Positions 24,284-32,855 of a stretch of DNA of 34,366 bases are shown piece by piece. The translations under genes and the position numbers were made by a program. Location of the stretch: the NCBI GenBank assembly GCA_964350135.1, contig CAYGJN010000010.1, positions 1-34,366 on the forward strand. Reading direction: 5' to 3'. How positions within the stretch are numbered: the first letter of the stretch is position 1; every line of letters starts with the position of its first letter. The notes under the pieces were generated by a model, which worked only from the letters and a program-made list of their open reading frames with translations, was not told where the DNA came from and made no database searches. This DNA comes from CAYGJN01 sp964350135. Its GTDB lineage: Bacteria; Bdellovibrionota; Bacteriovoracia; Bacteriovoracales; Bacteriovoracaceae.

Positions 24284-24421
24284 GAGAGGAAAACAAAGCT
24301 GCCCGATATGGACGTTGGCGGTCTCCAAATTCACCAAATCTCAAATACGTCAGGAGAGGTGAACACACACAATCACGGAAGACCAAAACGGGACCAAGAA
24401 GTATTGCACCACCGTTTCCTC
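24284..24421 (+). ncRNA. Folded leader or small RNA upstream of nrdB-nrdA
   Basis: The 536 bases between clpP and nrdB hold no convincing gene, but this part is clearly richer in G+C than its surroundings and folds as nested stems. The outer stem pairs GAGGAAAAC (24286-24294) with GTTTCCTC (24414-24421), with one bulged A. Next, CGTT (24313-24316) pairs with AACG (24387-24390), and GGTCT (24320-24324) with AGACC (24380-24384), extendable by CC/GG. Innermost, TTCACC (24330-24335) pairs with GGTGAA (24358-24363), then TCTC (24339-24342) with GAGA (24354-24357), around an 11-base loop. No known riboswitch signature was recognised. It ends about 87 bases before the nrdB ATG. It may be a regulatory leader of the reductase genes or a separate small RNA. 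Confidence 0.5.
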
Positions 24422-24508
24422 ATTCTAATACGATTTTACATTTACGGTAATTTTTCAAAGCTATTTACTTAGTTGAGAAAACTTATAAACTTTTTTTGGA
24501 GGAAATCC

Positions 24509-25474
24509 ATGGATCCTATCCTAACGCCTAGTGATAAAAGATTTATCCTACTACCTATCGAATACCAAGAAGTTTGGGACATGTATAAACAGGCCATGGC
24601 CAGTTTTTGGGTAGCTGAAGAAATTGATCTTTATCAAGATCTTTCTGACTGGGAAAAATTAAATGCCGATGAAAAGCATTTTATCTCTCACGTACTAGCA
24701 TTTTTCTCTTCGAGTGATGGGATTGTTAATGAAAATCTTGCTCTTCGTTTTTATAACGATGTTCAAATTCCAGAAGCGAGATGCTTTTATGGTTTTCAGA
24801 TTGCGATGGAAAATATTCATGCTGAGACTTATTCTTTGCTAATCGATACTTATATTAAAGATCAAACTGAAAAAGATCATTTATTTAACGCTATGGAAAC
24901 AGTTCCTTGCGTGAAGAAAAAAGCTGATTGGGCAATGAAATGGATTTATTCTGAAAATGCTTCATTTGCCACCAGACTACTTGCTTTTGCGGCCGTTGAA
25001 GGGATTTTCTTTTCAGGATCTTTTTGTGCAATTTTCTGGCTTAAAAAACGCGGACTAATGCCAGGCCTTACATTCTCCAATGAGCTTATCTCTCGTGATG
25101 AAGGACTCCATACTGACTTTGCTTGTCTTTTATACCGTATGCTTCAAGACAAGCTTGATCATAGTGATGTTATTGCTTTGATCACAGAAGCAGTCGATAT
25201 TGAAAAGGAATTTATCACAGAAGCATTACCTGTTTCATTGATTGGAATCAATTCAAAAATGATGACTCAATATATCGAATTCATTGCAGATCGACTTGTA
25301 AGAGAACTTGGGCTTGCACCTATCTATAATGCAACAAACCCGTTTGATTGGATGGAACTTATTTCCCTTGAAGGAAAAACTAATTTCTTTGAAAAAAGAG
25401 TTGCTGAATATCAAAAAGCGGGAGTTATGAACAAAAGAGAGGATATGACATTCACTCTTGATGCAGAATTTTAA
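24509..25474 (+). CDS. nrdB: Ribonucleotide reductase class Ia, radical subunit
   Basis: This encodes 321 residues. The ATG at 24509 follows a strong GGAGG 7 bases upstream; an in-frame TTG at 24473 does not. It carries the diiron centre and tyrosyl radical that start nucleotide reduction. Ligands are visible as Asp40 in EEIDLYQD, Glu101 and His104 with the radical Tyr108 in ENIHAETYS, and EGLHTDF for the second half. SFWVAEEIDLYQDLSDW resembles the eukaryote-like branch of class Ia R2. The gene order is nrdB then nrdA, the reverse of E. coli. A structured leader RNA precedes it. Confidence 0.95.
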   Translation: MDPILTPSDKRFILLPIEYQEVWDMYKQAMASFWVAEEIDLYQDLSDWEKLNADEKHFISHVLAFFSSSDGIVNENLALRFYNDVQIPEARCFYGFQIAMENIHAETYSLLIDTYIKDQTEKDHLFNAMETVPCVKKKADWAMKWIYSENASFATRLLAFAAVEGIFFSGSFCAIFWLKKRGLMPGLTFSNELISRDEGLHTDFACLLYRMLQDKLDHSDVIALITEAVDIEKEFITEALPVSLIGINSKMMTQYIEFIADRLVRELGLAPIYNATNPFDWMELISLEGKTNFFEKRVAEYQKAGVMNKREDMTFTLDAEF

Positions 25475-25498
25475 CTTGGATGAATTAGGGAGAGAATC

Positions 25499-27844
25499 AT
25501 GTACGTAATTAATAGATCAGGGGAAAGAGTACCTGTTGCATTTGATAAAATTACAAAAAGAGTTGAAGGACTTTCTTTTGGATTAGATAGAGAAAATGTA
25601 GATCCTGTTACAATTGCTCAAAAGGTAATTGAGGGGATTTACGATGGTATTACAACAAGAGAACTAGATGATCTTTCTGCGGAAATTGCCGCTTACTTAT
25701 CTACAAAGCACCCTGATTTTGCAAGATTAGCAGGTCGTATTGCTGTTTCTAATCTACATAGAAATACAGAGTCATCTTTTACTAAAAATATTAAGGCCAT
25801 GTACAAATATGTTAACCCTGTAACAGGAGAACATTCGCCGCTTATCAGTCGTGAACTTCATGAACTTGTTAAAGATAATTATGCAAGACTTGATAGTATT
25901 ATTGATTATGAAAGAGATTTCGATTTTGATTATTTTGGGTTTAAAACACTTGAGCGTTCATACCTATTGAAGATGGGTGGAAAAGTTGTAGAGCGTCCTC
26001 AACAATTATTGCTAAGAGTTTCTTTAGGCATTCATGGTGAAGATATTGAATCAGCTATTAAGACTTATGATCTTATGAGCCAAAAGTATTTTACACACGC
26101 CTCCCCTACTCTATTTAATTCAGGAACAAATAAACCTCAGCTCTCAAGCTGTTTTCTTCTCACAATGAAAGATGACAGTATTGAAGGTATTTATGAAACT
26201 TTAAAACAATGTTCTTTAATTTCTCAAAGTGCTGGTGGGATTGGACTTTCGATTCATAATATTCGTGCCAAAGGAACCTTTATTAAAGGAACTAATGGAG
26301 CATCAAACGGAATAGTTCCAATGCTTAGAGTATTTAATGATACTGCAAGGTATGTAGACCAAGGTGGTGGAAAGAGAAAAGGTGCCTTTGCAATCTATCT
26401 AGAACCATGGCACGCAGATATTAACGAATTCCTAGATCTTAAGAAAAATAACGGAAAAGAAGAGATGCGAGCAAGAGATCTTTTCTATGCACTTTGGATT
26501 CCAGATCTTTTTATGGAAAGAGTTGAGCAAAATGCTGATTGGCCACTTTTTTGTCCTCATGAATGCCCGGGACTAGCTGATACTTGGGGAGAAAATTTCA
26601 ATGAGCTATTTTCTAAGTACGAAAAAGAAGGCAAGGCCAAGAAAACTGTTAAGGCCCAAGACCTTTGGTTTAAAATTCTAGAATCTCAAATTGAAACAGG
26701 TATGCCTTTCATGCTCTATAAAGACAGTGCTAACAGCAAGTCTAATCAGCAAAACCTAGGAACAATAAAATCATCTAATCTTTGTACTGAGATTATGGAA
26801 TACACTGCTCCTGATGAAGTTGCTGTTTGTAATTTAGCTTCTATCTCATTACCAGCATTTGTTGATAAAAAAGGTGCTTATGATTTTCAAAAACTCTATG
26901 ATGTTGCCTATCAGATAACTTTAAATCTTAATAAAATTATTGATATTAATTATTACCCTGTTGAAGAAGCTGCTAAATCAAACTTTCGTCACCGCCCTAT
27001 TGGAATTGGTGTCCAAGGTCTTGCTGATACTTTTTTTAAGATGCGATTTCCTTTTGAATCACAAGATGCTCGTGCATTAAATGTTGAAATATTTGAAACT
27101 ATTTATTTTGCAGCTGCTACGGCCTCAAAAGATCTTGCTATAAAAGATGGTCCATATGAAAGTTTTAAGGGCTCACCCATCTCAGAAGGCAAATTCCAAT
27201 TTGATCTTTGGAATGTACAACCGACAGGAAGATGGGACTGGGATTCACTTAGAGCTGATGTTATGAAATACGGAGTGAGAAACTCTTTACTCCTAGCTCC
27301 TATGCCAACAGCTTCTACTTCTCAAATTCTTGGTAATACAGAGTGTTTTGAGCCAGTAACATCTAATATTTTCACAAGAAGAGTTCTCTCAGGTGAGTTT
27401 ACCGTTATTAATAAGTATCTTATTCATGATCTTCTAGAGCATGGTCTTTGGAATGAAGAAATTAAAGATAAAATTATTGTCAATGGTGGCTCAGTTCAAG
27501 GTATTGATGAAATTCCACAAGAGCTTCAAGAGCTTTATAAAACTTCATGGGAAATTAAGCAAAAATCTATTGTAGATCTTGCAGCAGATAGAGGTGCTTT
27601 TATTGATCAATCACAATCTCTTAATATACATATGACTGACGCTAATTTTGGTAAACTTTCAAGTATGCATTTTCATTCTTGGAAAAAAGGCCTCAAGACA
27701 GGTATGTACTACCTAAGAACAAGAGCTGCTGTTAATGCAATTAAGTTTACTGTAAATAATAAAGAACAAATTGCAGAACAAGCTAAAGAGGCAATGGTTT
27801 GCTCTATTGAAAACCCTGATGACTGTATTGCTTGCGGTTCATAA
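25499..27844 (+). CDS. nrdA: Ribonucleotide reductase class Ia, catalytic subunit
   Basis: This encodes 781 residues. It starts 24 bases after nrdB with GGGAGAG upstream. An ATP-cone (about 1-90) at the N-terminus provides the dATP activity switch. Catalytic residues are Cys218 (LSSCFL), Cys443 (AVCNLAS) and the NLCTE motif (Asn426, Cys428, Glu430). The C-terminal pair Cys776/Cys779 (DCIACGS) passes electrons from thioredoxin or glutaredoxin. Together with NrdB it makes deoxynucleotides aerobically. A hairpin lies just after the stop. Confidence 0.96.
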   Translation: MYVINRSGERVPVAFDKITKRVEGLSFGLDRENVDPVTIAQKVIEGIYDGITTRELDDLSAEIAAYLSTKHPDFARLAGRIAVSNLHRNTESSFTKNIKAMYKYVNPVTGEHSPLISRELHELVKDNYARLDSIIDYERDFDFDYFGFKTLERSYLLKMGGKVVERPQQLLLRVSLGIHGEDIESAIKTYDLMSQKYFTHASPTLFNSGTNKPQLSSCFLLTMKDDSIEGIYETLKQCSLISQSAGGIGLSIHNIRAKGTFIKGTNGASNGIVPMLRVFNDTARYVDQGGGKRKGAFAIYLEPWHADINEFLDLKKNNGKEEMRARDLFYALWIPDLFMERVEQNADWPLFCPHECPGLADTWGENFNELFSKYEKEGKAKKTVKAQDLWFKILESQIETGMPFMLYKDSANSKSNQQNLGTIKSSNLCTEIMEYTAPDEVAVCNLASISLPAFVDKKGAYDFQKLYDVAYQITLNLNKIIDINYYPVEEAAKSNFRHRPIGIGVQGLADTFFKMRFPFESQDARALNVEIFETIYFAAATASKDLAIKDGPYESFKGSPISEGKFQFDLWNVQPTGRWDWDSLRADVMKYGVRNSLLLAPMPTASTSQILGNTECFEPVTSNIFTRRVLSGEFTVINKYLIHDLLEHGLWNEEIKDKIIVNGGSVQGIDEIPQELQELYKTSWEIKQKSIVDLAADRGAFIDQSQSLNIHMTDANFGKLSSMHFHSWKKGLKTGMYYLRTRAAVNAIKFTVNNKEQIAEQAKEAMVCSIENPDDCIACGS

Positions 27845-27855
27845 TCTATAAAATG

Positions 27856-27886
27856 ACAGGATCAAGTATCACTTACTTGGTCCTGT
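27856..27886. terminator. Bidirectional hairpin between nrdA and the metalloprotease gene
   Basis: A 12-bp stem with one G-T pair (27856-27867 with 27875-27886) and a 7-base loop lies between nrdA (stop 27844) and the convergent gene, whose stop codon (27871-27869) is within the loop. There is no T-run on either strand. Confidence 0.6.
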
Positions 27887-29218
27887 GACCAATAAATCTT
27901 TGTCATAAAAACCATATTCATCAATATATTTTTTTACAATACTCATATTAAATTTACTCGCTAAGACAAAGTTTTTAAAGTACGAATAATTTGTATGATA
28001 TGAATAAACACCAAAATCTTGCACACGCGGATGATTTCTAGATAAATTAAAATAATTCATTCTTTCATAAATAAAATCTTCAATCCATTTATCATCAAAT
28101 CTAAGATGAGATATAGTTCTTTGTCCCAGTAGGTTACCTAAGACAGCACGACCTGGATCATTAGCAAGAAGCCTATCAATAAAATTTTGAGAGTACAGAT
28201 CACCAGGAAGGCCAGCAAAAGCTTGTGAAAACCCAAAGCTTGATAACGTAATCTCTTTTACAGAAGAGAGATCAGTTAATCTTGCAAGTAGCATATTTAT
28301 AAGTTTCTTTTTAGATTCTAAACTGGCTTCAGTTATATAGAAGCCTAAATGATAAGAGTTCTCTGATATGTCTTTAAGAAGAATCTCAAACTCATCAAAA
28401 AAATCATCTTTTAACTTAAGAGCAGGTTTATTCAAATCAAAATACATTCGGCATACATTGCGTAGAGACTCTGAGCCACAGATGATTTTATCATCAACTT
28501 TTTTGGTCCTATAAGAAAGCATGGCGCATTTAGAATAAAAAGAGTCACTTTTCAAACAAGATCCATAAACAGAATTATCAAATTGGTAATCTGTTAGATA
28601 ACTAGACTTAAGGCCAAGATCAATAAGCTTTTTAATACCATTGTATTTATTCATCATTGTATGTGCTGGACCAGTGGCCCTGCAGGAATAAGCAGTCTCA
28701 TCTTGTACAGTTATAAGGTCTTCTTTGTATTCATCAACAAGACCCAAATGATGAAATGTCTCATGGACAACAGTAGCGCAATTATTAAATATATGTTTAG
28801 TCATATACTTGTAATGACCTCTATCACTACTCTCTCGAGCACCTTGAATTCTAATTAAGGGTGCATCCTTATCAAGAAAAAGCTCAATATTGCCTCCCCT
28901 AGAGTCATTAAGAAAAGGATTTAGTTCTGTAAAACACTCATTAACTCTATCTATATAAATTTCATTATCATCTAAGATTTTATTGCTAGACTCTTCTACA
29001 AAGCTATAATTCACACCTATTTTAAATGAACTCTGAGTTAATCGCTGAATACTATATTTCTGTAATACGCCTGTTTTACTTTTATACTGAGGATTATCAA
29101 CAATTATTTTTAAACCACTATCTATTTCTTCAAGGCAACTATCATTATAGCTATCTTGGAAAGCTTCTCGTTGAGCAAATACTTGAAATGAAAGTGTAAA
29201 AATTAGAAGAAATTTCAT
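27869..29218 (-). CDS. Secreted metzincin-like zinc metalloprotease
   Basis: This encodes 449 residues with a signal peptide (MKFLLIFTLSFQVFA). HETFHHLGLVDEY at 152-164 matches the metzincin zinc pattern HExxHxxGxx(H/D), with Asp162 as third ligand, as in snapalysin-type enzymes. Several Cys pairs (Cys28, Cys95, Cys147 and others) suggest disulfides. The 250 residues after the protease core, including FDEFEILLKDISENSYHLGF, match no family I know. It is likely exported to the periplasm or beyond and may digest prey or environmental protein; that role is inferred from context. It stands beside a secreted subtilase gene on the same strand but has its own start region. Confidence 0.75.
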   Translation of the reverse strand: MKFLLIFTLSFQVFAQREAFQDSYNDSCLEEIDSGLKIIVDNPQYKSKTGVLQKYSIQRLTQSSFKIGVNYSFVEESSNKILDDNEIYIDRVNECFTELNPFLNDSRGGNIELFLDKDAPLIRIQGARESSDRGHYKYMTKHIFNNCATVVHETFHHLGLVDEYKEDLITVQDETAYSCRATGPAHTMMNKYNGIKKLIDLGLKSSYLTDYQFDNSVYGSCLKSDSFYSKCAMLSYRTKKVDDKIICGSESLRNVCRMYFDLNKPALKLKDDFFDEFEILLKDISENSYHLGFYITEASLESKKKLINMLLARLTDLSSVKEITLSSFGFSQAFAGLPGDLYSQNFIDRLLANDPGRAVLGNLLGQRTISHLRFDDKWIEDFIYERMNYFNLSRNHPRVQDFGVYSYHTNYSYFKNFVLASKFNMSIVKKYIDEYGFYDKDLLVTGPSK

Positions 29219-29304
29219 TCAAATAGATTACTTCTAAGTAGGTATGAACAAAGGGTCATTGTATATTTTACAATCTCTAACTATCTGATAATTAAAGAGA
29301 TAAT

Positions 29305-29330
29305 CTAGGCTCCCAAGAAAGGGAGCCTAG
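29305..29330 (-). terminator. Hairpin after the subtilase gene
   Basis: A perfect 10-bp stem (CTAGGCTCCC, 29305-29314, with 29321-29330) and a 6-base loop lie 6 bases past the subtilase stop. Only a weak T-rich tail follows on the minus strand. Confidence 0.7.
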
Positions 29331-29336
29331 TGAAGA

Positions 29337-30692
29337 TTATTTAAATACTACGTTTGAAAAAAGACTTGGAAGAGGAAGAACTGGCGCTGCAGATCTTAGG
29401 CTTTGAGGCCCTAGATTCTCGCTTGGAATATCAGCAACCATTTCCTTGGAAAACTCAATTGCTTCATTTAAGTCCATTTGCATGGCCAAGAAAGCGGCTT
29501 GAGAGGCCCTTGTTCCATTAACAATACCTTCGGATTTCACCATCCCTTTTAAAAACTCTTTGGTATCTACTGTTTCAAGAAGAATCTTTTTAACTTCTAC
29601 AGGCTTAAGAGCAGGATTAATTGAGCGAACTAAATCAACAATACCAGCGACATATGGAGCTGCCTGTGATGTTCCGCTCACTCTTAGATACTCTCCACCA
29701 GGAATAGCTGAATTAATCCCCATTCCTGGAGCAGCAATATCTACTTTATTAATTCCATAATTTGAAAATGGAGCTAAAGCTGATCTTTCATATGTAGCAG
29801 CTACAGTAATCACATTATCACCTGAAACGTTTGCAGGGCTAATTGGTAGTTCATCATTATTTGTACCATCATTACCAGCTGCAAATACAAAGAAGGTATC
29901 AGGAGCCAAATTAACCATAGTGCTCCCCTCTTTTAGAAGAGCATTAATAAAATGCTTAGCAAGCGGAAGTAATTGTTCTTTAGTTCCATCTTTAAAAAAT
30001 GCCAATTTATATAGAACACCAACGATCATCATGGCCTGAGCTGTACCAGTTCCAAAAGAGCCATTGGCAACTTTCGTTTTATGGCCATTAAGATAATAAG
30101 AGATTTCTTTTAAAAGTCCCATTTGCTCAGTAGCAAGTGTTGAAAGAAGACCTTTAATCATTTTTATTCTAAAACCATCTTTAGCAGTTCTAAGCCCAGT
30201 ACTAAAGGGAAGTTTAACTTCAGTTGGAATTAGTTTAACTGAGAGTATTTCAGATTGAGGATTAACTCTTGAAGCGATATTTGCAACATGAGTACCATGT
30301 ACAAAATTTCCAAATTTTTGAAGTTCAGCAATTGCTTTTTCATCTGAACGTATATCATTCATCCACTTAACTTCAGAACTTGTTGCTTGCCCAAGCATCA
30401 TTTTTAATTGAATTTCAAAAAACTTATAAGGAAGGTCACTGAAAGTTCCTAAATAACTATAATCAATAACTTCATTATTTCCCTCAGCAAAGTTCCAACC
30501 TAAGACATCATCTTGATAGCCATTACGATCCTCGTCGCGATTATTACCTGGAATCTCAACTGGATTGTTCCAGACTTGATTAGTAAATGCTTCATGTTTT
30601 GTATCAACACCTGAATCAATAATTGCAAGTACGCCTGAATGTGCTGTAAAGCTTGCAAATATAAAGGTGAGTAATAGAAAATAACTTTTCAT
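29337..30692 (-). CDS. Secreted subtilase (S8 serine protease)
   Basis: This encodes 451 residues with a signal peptide (about 1-19). The triad is complete: Asp26 in AIIDSGVD, His132 in HGTHVA and Ser342 in SGTSQAAPYVA, with the oxyanion Asn274 in AAGNDG. The catalytic domain begins directly after the signal peptide, with no I9-type propeptide, which is unusual for secreted subtilases. A long insert (about 75-130) lies between the Asp and His motifs. The C-terminal 60 residues are of unknown role. RBS AGGGAGG is clear. It is probably active outside the cytoplasm; predation or nutrient release are possible roles. Confidence 0.9.
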   Translation of the reverse strand: MKSYFLLLTFIFASFTAHSGVLAIIDSGVDTKHEAFTNQVWNNPVEIPGNNRDEDRNGYQDDVLGWNFAEGNNEVIDYSYLGTFSDLPYKFFEIQLKMMLGQATSSEVKWMNDIRSDEKAIAELQKFGNFVHGTHVANIASRVNPQSEILSVKLIPTEVKLPFSTGLRTAKDGFRIKMIKGLLSTLATEQMGLLKEISYYLNGHKTKVANGSFGTGTAQAMMIVGVLYKLAFFKDGTKEQLLPLAKHFINALLKEGSTMVNLAPDTFFVFAAGNDGTNNDELPISPANVSGDNVITVAATYERSALAPFSNYGINKVDIAAPGMGINSAIPGGEYLRVSGTSQAAPYVAGIVDLVRSINPALKPVEVKKILLETVDTKEFLKGMVKSEGIVNGTRASQAAFLAMQMDLNEAIEFSKEMVADIPSENLGPQSLRSAAPVLPLPSLFSNVVFK

Positions 30693-30805
30693 GGATGGCC
30701 TCCCTGCCTTATTTAAAATCCTTCTATACTACTATTATTTATTCAGACTAATTTGGGGTCAACAATTTGGCCGAGATGACATAAAGTTTTAGAAAAGGAT
30801 TTAAA

Positions 30806-31753
30806 ATGAAGCAAATCATTTATTGTACAAACCATATACCTAAAGCTTTTAGCGACTGTCTAGGTAAAGATTTTGAAATAAATATAACTCCATTTGAGAA
30901 GCTAGATAAAGACTTAAAAGCTCATAAGAACGCAATAGCACTGCTTACAACCCTTGAGGATAAAGTTAACGCAGAGTTTATTAATAAATTTAAAAACCTA
31001 AAAATCATTTCACAATACTCAGTTGGGGTTAATAATATTGACCTTGAATGCTGCAAGGAAAAAAGCATTCAAGTCGGTAATACCCCGGATGTTTTAACAG
31101 AAGCCACCGGCGACTTAGCACTAAGTTTGTTATTCAATATCTCTCGATTAATAAAACCTGCTATAAATAATGTAAAAAATGGCCAATGGACAGGCTGGGA
31201 ACCTCAAGGTTTTCTAGGTCATGAGTTAAGAGGCAAAACTATTGGTATCTATGGCATGGGAAGAATAGGTTTTAATTTTGCTGAAAAGCTTTATAAGGCT
31301 TGGGATTGTAAAATTATCTACCATAATAGAAATAAGCATAAAGATGCTGATCTTATTAATGGGCAATTGGTAAGTTTTGATGAACTTGTAATAAACGCAG
31401 ATATAATATCAATTCATGCACCATTAACTTCAGATAATATTAATATTTTTAATAAAAATATATTTTTAAAAATGAAAAAAGACTGCATGCTTATTAATAC
31501 GGCGAGAGGTGCCCATATTAACTTGGACGAATTATTAGAAATTTTAGATGATCATCTTTTTGGAGTTGGCCTTGATGTAACAGAGCCAGAACCATTAAGT
31601 CATCATCATCCACTTGTTAACCACCCTAAATGCATTATTACACCTCATATAGGATCAGCAACAATAACTGCACGAAATAATATGGCAAGAATATGTGCGG
31701 AAAATATTTTGGCAGCAACACAAGGAAAAAAAATTCCTTTTAGTGCCTTATAG
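30806..31753 (+). CDS. D-2-hydroxyacid dehydrogenase (glyoxylate/hydroxypyruvate reductase type)
   Basis: This encodes 315 residues and is NAD(P)-dependent. The NAD-binding motif is GIYGMGRIG (about 147-155). Catalytic Arg lies in NTARGAHI, Glu in the DVTEPEP stretch and His in TPHIGSAT. QYSVGVNNIDL and TEATGDLALSLLF are also family-typical. This branch includes glyoxylate, hydroxypyruvate and 2-ketogluconate reductases; the substrate cannot be chosen from sequence alone. AAGGAT precedes the ATG. The gene is convergent with, and overlaps by 14 nt, the VOC-like gene. Confidence 0.9.
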   Translation: MKQIIYCTNHIPKAFSDCLGKDFEINITPFEKLDKDLKAHKNAIALLTTLEDKVNAEFINKFKNLKIISQYSVGVNNIDLECCKEKSIQVGNTPDVLTEATGDLALSLLFNISRLIKPAINNVKNGQWTGWEPQGFLGHELRGKTIGIYGMGRIGFNFAEKLYKAWDCKIIYHNRNKHKDADLINGQLVSFDELVINADIISIHAPLTSDNINIFNKNIFLKMKKDCMLINTARGAHINLDELLEILDDHLFGVGLDVTEPEPLSHHHPLVNHPKCIITPHIGSATITARNNMARICAENILAATQGKKIPFSAL

Positions 31754-32054
31754 TCCAGGTATGCCCATCAAAAGATTTAATTTCTAGTAAATTATCTTCT
31801 TGTTTAATTATTTTAAATTTTTCTTTATGGCGATAATTAAAAAATTCTACTCGTTTTATGATTTCTTCAATAGGTTCTGCAATATTAAGACTTATCTTTT
31901 GTTTACCATTGCGTTTTTTCTCAAAAAGAGAAATTTTTAAATCATGAAAACTAAAAGAGGACTCTCCTATATCTGGCTCCATTCCAAACACATCTACAAA
32001 GTATTGTGATGTAGGCATTGAACTTTTAGTTTCAAAATGAAGATTAATTTCCAT
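31740..32054 (-). CDS. VOC/glyoxalase-like small protein
   Basis: This encodes 104 residues. The pattern of a beta-alpha-beta-beta-beta unit is suggested by YFVDVFGMEPDIGESSFSFHDLKISLFEKK and by the terminal FDGHTWTIRH, which resembles the DPDGHxW end of vicinal-oxygen-chelate proteins. The metal ligands of glyoxalase I are not clear, so no activity is claimed. It follows folP by 15 bases and is probably the last gene of the ftsH-folP unit. Confidence 0.6.
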   Translation of the reverse strand: MEINLHFETKSSMPTSQYFVDVFGMEPDIGESSFSFHDLKISLFEKKRNGKQKISLNIAEPIEEIIKRVEFFNYRHKEKFKIIKQEDNLLEIKSFDGHTWTIRH

Positions 32055-32069
32055 ACCTTAATTATCTGC

Positions 32070-32855
32070 TCAATTAAGATTTTTTGCAATATTTGGATCA
32101 TGAACTCTGAATATAAATGAATAAGGAAGTTTCGAAAATTTTTCCAAATAGCTTCGGTGAAGATCTTCACGACCGTCAATAAACGATTTCTTTGATACCC
32201 CTATTAACCAAATCTGATCATTATCAAAATCAGCAAATAACTCATCTATATGATCAAGTAAAAAAAGATTTTGCTCTCTATTTTTAGAAAAACCAAAGCA
32301 TGGGTCAAGAATAAGTCTATTAGATAGATTATTCTTACTAAAAAAATTAACTGCAGAATAAAAATAACCTCTTAAATGATCCAAAAGATTTTGATTTGTT
32401 CCACGATACATATACTTCATATGATCATTTGTTAAATTTCTATGAGGTACTAAATTGTGAGAATAAACATAGGGTGAACTTGGAAATTGTTCTAGTACAT
32501 TTAGTACTTCAATATTTAAATGCCCCGAAACATCATTGAATATCAATGGTTTGCTAAATTGATCTTGAACCATTCTAAAGACTTCAGGATAATATGTATC
32601 AATAGAAATGGGCTTCATAGGATCAGACTTTAAAAGAGTTTGCTGTAGTCTACTATATTCCATTGATCTTGAGACCTTGCTGCTCTTAGGTGCTGTTGAC
32701 TGGGCCCCAATATCTAAAATATCAACTGAAAGATTATGACAATGATTTTTAAATGTATGCTTATCATTATAAGCTCCACCATCTGAAAATGAATCAGGAG
32801 TAGTATTAACTACTCCCATTATCTGAATATTCTTTGAAAAACTAAACTGTGACAT
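32070..32855 (-). CDS. folP: Dihydropteroate synthase
   Basis: This encodes 261 residues. It condenses p-aminobenzoate with hydroxymethyl-dihydropterin pyrophosphate in folate synthesis, the step blocked by sulfonamides. The family blocks are present: GVVNTTPDSFSDGG (about 14-27), DIGAQST, SIDTYYPEV, FNDVSGH, LDPCFGFSKN, GVSKKSF and the closing RVHDP. The Lys in GVSKKSF and Arg-x-His near the end are the usual substrate contacts. The start overlaps the ftsH stop by 1 nt, a pairing (ftsH-folP) also found in E. coli. Confidence 0.94.
   Translation of the reverse strand: MSQFSFSKNIQIMGVVNTTPDSFSDGGAYNDKHTFKNHCHNLSVDILDIGAQSTAPKSSKVSRSMEYSRLQQTLLKSDPMKPISIDTYYPEVFRMVQDQFSKPLIFNDVSGHLNIEVLNVLEQFPSSPYVYSHNLVPHRNLTNDHMKYMYRGTNQNLLDHLRGYFYSAVNFFSKNNLSNRLILDPCFGFSKNREQNLFLLDHIDELFADFDNDQIWLIGVSKKSFIDGREDLHRSYLEKFSKLPYSFIFRVHDPNIAKNLN

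Noticed and set aside
24166..24472. Two overlapping open frames (94 and 75 codons) in the clpP-nrdB gap
   Set aside because: They overlap in different frames, have poor starts and odd composition, and span stems that fold as RNA. Conservation data could reopen this.
24249..24508. NrdR boxes or a cobalamin riboswitch before nrdB
   Set aside because: No paired NrdR-type ACA-(N)-TGT boxes and no conserved B12-box sequence were found.
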